From the NCBI GenBank assembly GCA_017540385.1, contig JAFYBD010000107.1, positions 1 to 6,742 of the forward strand: a stretch of DNA of 6,742 nt. Direction: 5' to 3'. The translations under genes and the position numbers were made by a program. Below the pieces are notes generated by a model, which searched no databases, was not told the origin of the DNA, and saw nothing but the letters and a program-made list of their open reading frames with translations. Below, in pieces: positions 4,867-6,742 of the stretch. The DNA is from Lentisphaeria bacterium (GTDB lineage Bacteria > Verrucomicrobiota > Lentisphaeria > Victivallales > UBA1829). Numbering within the stretch: the first letter of the stretch is position 1; each line of letters opens with the position of its first letter.

Positions 4867-6057
4867 TTATTGTTTGTTCTTCGCCACGAAATCCGCCCAG
4901 TACGGCGAAATCGCGCGGATCTTCGAGATGATCCCGGGCATCACGTCCACCACGGCGTCCACGTCCTCCTGCGTGTTGTAACGCGAGAAGCTGAAGCGAA
5001 TGGCTCCGTGGGCGGCGGTGTAGGGCACGCCCATCGCACGCATCACGTGCGAAGGCTCCAGACTGCCGGTGGTGCAGGCGCTGCCGCTGGATGCGCAGAT
5101 GCCGTAGATGTCCATGTGCATCAGGATGGATTCGCCCTCGATGTACTCGAACGACAGGTTCGTGGTGTTCGGCAGGCGGTGCTCCTGATCGCCGTTCACG
5201 CGGACGTTCGGGATGGCGGCGGTGAGGCGCGCCTGCAGATCGTCGCGAAGTTTGCGGACGTAGGTGTTCTCCTTGTCGAAGCTCGCGAGCGCCAGTTCGG
5301 CGGCCACGCCCATGCCCACGATGTACGGCACGTTCTCGGTCCCGGCGCGGCGTCCGCGCTCCTGATGGCCGCCCACGACGAACGGACGGAACCGCACGCC
5401 GCGGCGCACGTAGAGCGCGCCGATTCCCTTCGGGGCATGGAATTTGTGGCCGGAGACGCTGAGCATGTCGATCTCCATGTCGCGGAGTTTGAACGGCACC
5501 TTGCCCGCCGCCTGCACGGCGTCTGTGTGGAAGAGCGCTCCGGCGCGGTGCGCCAGTTCGGCGAGTTCCTCCACCGGATACAGGTTTCCGGTCTCGTTGT
5601 TCGCCCACATCACGGAGACGACCGCGGTGTTCTCGTCGATGGTCTCGCGGGCGCGCTCCATGTCGAGCCGCCCGAAATTGTCGACCGGGATCCTGACCAC
5701 GGTGTAGCCGCGGCGCTCGAGGTCCTTGCCCAGGTTCAGGATCGCCGGATGCTCCACGGTGGAGATCACGATCTTGCGGCGTTTCGGGCAGACGTCCAGC
5801 GAACTCAGGATCGCGGCGTTGTCGCTCTCGGTGCCGCAGGAGGTGAAAATGATCTCGCTGGGGTCGGCTCCGAGGAACGCCGCCACTTTCGCGCGGCCCT
5901 CCTCGACCACTTTCGCGAGACGGCCGCCGAACTTGTGGATGCTCGAAGCGTTGCCGTAGTATTCGGAGAAATAGGGCAGCATGGCCTGGACCGCTTCGGG
6001 AGCGGTGCGCGTGGTGGCGTTGTTGTCCAGATAGATGACGCGTTCTTCGCCGATCAT
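4867..6057 (-). CDS. nifS: Cysteine desulfurase, NifS type
   Basis: 396 aa, full length for the NifS/IscS group of fold-type I PLP enzymes. It converts L-cysteine to L-alanine and leaves a persulfide sulfur for FeS cluster assembly. Visible features: IYLDNNATT (8-16) at the N-terminus, H103 in VEHPA stacking on PLP, N154-E155-T156-G157, D179 and Q182 (HTDAVQ), the PLP lysine K205 in SGHKFHAPKG, RRAGTEN (236-242), the catalytic C328 in SSGSAC on the mobile loop, and R354 (GAIRFSF) for the substrate carboxylate. The long-loop SSGSAC form with the SLEPSHVM segment places it in group I (NifS/IscS) rather than SufS. The ATG is one base after the nifU stop, with GAGGAG 7 nt upstream inside the last nifU codons, so the two genes are co-translated. 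No nitrogenase genes are visible, so it is likely a general FeS assembly enzyme. Confidence 0.96.
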   Translation of the reverse strand: MIGEERVIYLDNNATTRTAPEAVQAMLPYFSEYYGNASSIHKFGGRLAKVVEEGRAKVAAFLGADPSEIIFTSCGTESDNAAILSSLDVCPKRRKIVISTVEHPAILNLGKDLERRGYTVVRIPVDNFGRLDMERARETIDENTAVVSVMWANNETGNLYPVEELAELAHRAGALFHTDAVQAAGKVPFKLRDMEIDMLSVSGHKFHAPKGIGALYVRRGVRFRPFVVGGHQERGRRAGTENVPYIVGMGVAAELALASFDKENTYVRKLRDDLQARLTAAIPNVRVNGDQEHRLPNTTNLSFEYIEGESILMHMDIYGICASSGSACTTGSLEPSHVMRAMGVPYTAAHGAIRFSFSRYNTQEDVDAVVDVMPGIISKIRAISPYWADFVAKNKQ

Positions 6058-6058
6058 G

Positions 6059-6742
6059 TCACGCCTCCTCGACCACGAGGTCTTCGGACAGGAACTCGTG
6101 CAGTTTGCCCTGAACGAGTTTCCTGAGGGTCAGTTTGGAATTCGGGCACGTCGCGCAGACGCCGCGGAGACGGACCTTCACGACGTTGTCCTCCAGGTCG
6201 ACCAGTTCGATGCTGCCCCCGTCGCGTTCGAGCGCGGGCTTGATCTCCTTGTCGACGACTTCCTGCACCTTCAGGGCCTTCTTCACCGGGGAGAGCGAGG
6301 CGAAGGAATCGGCCTTCGGGGCGGGTTCGGCGGCGACCGGCGCGGCAGCGTGGTTGATCTCGTCGAGGATCTGCTGGATCTGGTCCAGGCAGGTCCCGCA
6401 CGCGCCGCCGGCCTTGGTGTACTCGGTGACCTGGGCGACGGTGGTGAGCTTGTTCAGGCGCACGACCTTGCGTATCTTCGCGTCGGTCACGCCGAAGCAC
6501 TTGCAGACGATGCGGCCCTCGTGGTCGTCGGGATCGTCGCCCTTCACCTCGGGGAGCTCGATGCCGTGTTTCTTCGCGTATTCGCCGAGCGCGGCCTGAA
6601 GCGCCTCCATGCCCATCACGGAGCAGTGCATCTTCTCCTCGGGAAGCTCGCCGAGACGGTCCACGATGTCGCGGTTGGTGACCTTGGCGGCCTCCTCGAC
6701 GGTCATGCCGATCACGATCTCGGTCAGGATGGAGGAACTGGC
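6059..6742 (-). CDS. nifU: NifU FeS-cluster scaffold, three-domain type, 5' end outside the window
   Basis: 227 codons are visible and the frame stays open to the right edge with the typical ASSSILTEIV segment, so the true start lies beyond 6742; roughly 65 residues (including two of the three scaffold cysteines) are missing. A GTG at 6715 is not the real start. Domains in the visible part: the end of the IscU-like scaffold with C40 (KMHCSV); a BFD-like [2Fe-2S] ferredoxin module with C80-x-C82 and C115-x2-C118 (GGACGTC), the cysteine spacing of Azotobacter NifU; an Ala/Pro linker (about 130-150); and the NifU C-terminal domain with C196-x2-C199 (GVCATCPNS). The protein accepts sulfur from NifS, assembles [2Fe-2S] and [4Fe-4S] clusters and passes them to apoproteins. 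The pairing with nifS supports this. In non-diazotrophs with this NifU type it serves general FeS assembly. Confidence 0.95.
   Translation of the reverse strand, partial: ASSSILTEIVIGMTVEEAAKVTNRDIVDRLGELPEEKMHCSVMGMEALQAALGEYAKKHGIELPEVKGDDPDDHEGRIVCKCFGVTDAKIRKVVRLNKLTTVAQVTEYTKAGGACGTCLDQIQQILDEINHAAAPVAAEPAPKADSFASLSPVKKALKVQEVVDKEIKPALERDGGSIELVDLEDNVVKVRLRGVCATCPNSKLTLRKLVQGKLHEFLSEDLVVEEA
6065..6070 (-). promoter_or_regulatory. nifS ribosome binding site inside the nifU 3' end
   Basis: GAGGAG (6070-6065) encodes the two glutamates before the last nifU residue and sits 7 nt before the nifS ATG (6057). With only one base between stop and start, ribosomes finishing nifU can begin nifS directly. 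Confidence 0.7.

Noticed and set aside
4123..6126. 667-codon open frame on the plus strand opposite nifS and tatD
   Set aside because: It lies antisense to genes with complete catalytic motifs, has a low-complexity V/A/R/G/H-rich composition and matches no family. GC-rich codon use on the minus strand keeps this frame open.
6059..6715. Short NifU starting at the GTG at 6715
   Set aside because: The frame stays open to the window edge and the upstream codons encode conserved NifU scaffold residues, so this is an internal codon.

Overview
The window is a GC-rich, densely packed piece of bacterial chromosome. Every gene I can support lies on the minus strand, so the layout reads from the right end (6742) to the left end (1). 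Eight protein-coding genes cover almost the whole window. I see no tRNA, rRNA, CRISPR array, insertion sequence or phage gene. The only non-coding gaps are about 115 bp (4753-4866) and 226 bp (1093-1318), and each holds a good sigma-70-type promoter.

Region 1 (6742 to 4867) is an iron-sulfur cluster assembly pair: the 3' part of a three-domain NifU scaffold, then, one base after its stop, a complete NifS-type cysteine desulfurase. NifS removes sulfur from cysteine and NifU builds the [Fe-S] cluster on it. Region 2 (about 4840 to 1319) looks like one transcription unit of five genes: a small zinc-ribbon protein with a very acidic tail, a TatD-family metal-dependent hydrolase, a UbiA-superfamily membrane prenyltransferase, a small HNH endonuclease and a lipoate-protein ligase (LplA). 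Gene junctions are a 4-bp ATGA overlap, a 23-bp overlap, a 10-bp gap and a 25-bp gap. The first gene has a TTGACA-17-TACATT promoter. Region 3 (1169 to 1) has its own promoter (TTGAAA-17-TATATT with an extended -10) and the start of an RND-type efflux periplasmic adaptor gene that runs off the left end.

The adaptor has a Sec-type signal peptide, so the organism is diderm (Gram-negative type). Nif-type FeS assembly with the BFD-like ferredoxin module and lipoate salvage fit an anaerobic or host-associated lifestyle. The UbiA protein resembles, from memory, the variant found in planctomycetes and relatives. My best guess is a member of the Planctomycetes-Verrucomicrobia-Kiritimatiellota group, but this is a low-confidence inference.

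Most of this content is ordinary. What deserves attention is the five-gene unit: a TatD-UbiA overlapping pair in which the UbiA lacks a normal second aspartate motif, together with an acidic zinc-ribbon protein and an HNH nuclease. Two promoter regions also carry repeat structures that look like operators. I do not see convincing evidence of a wholly new system.
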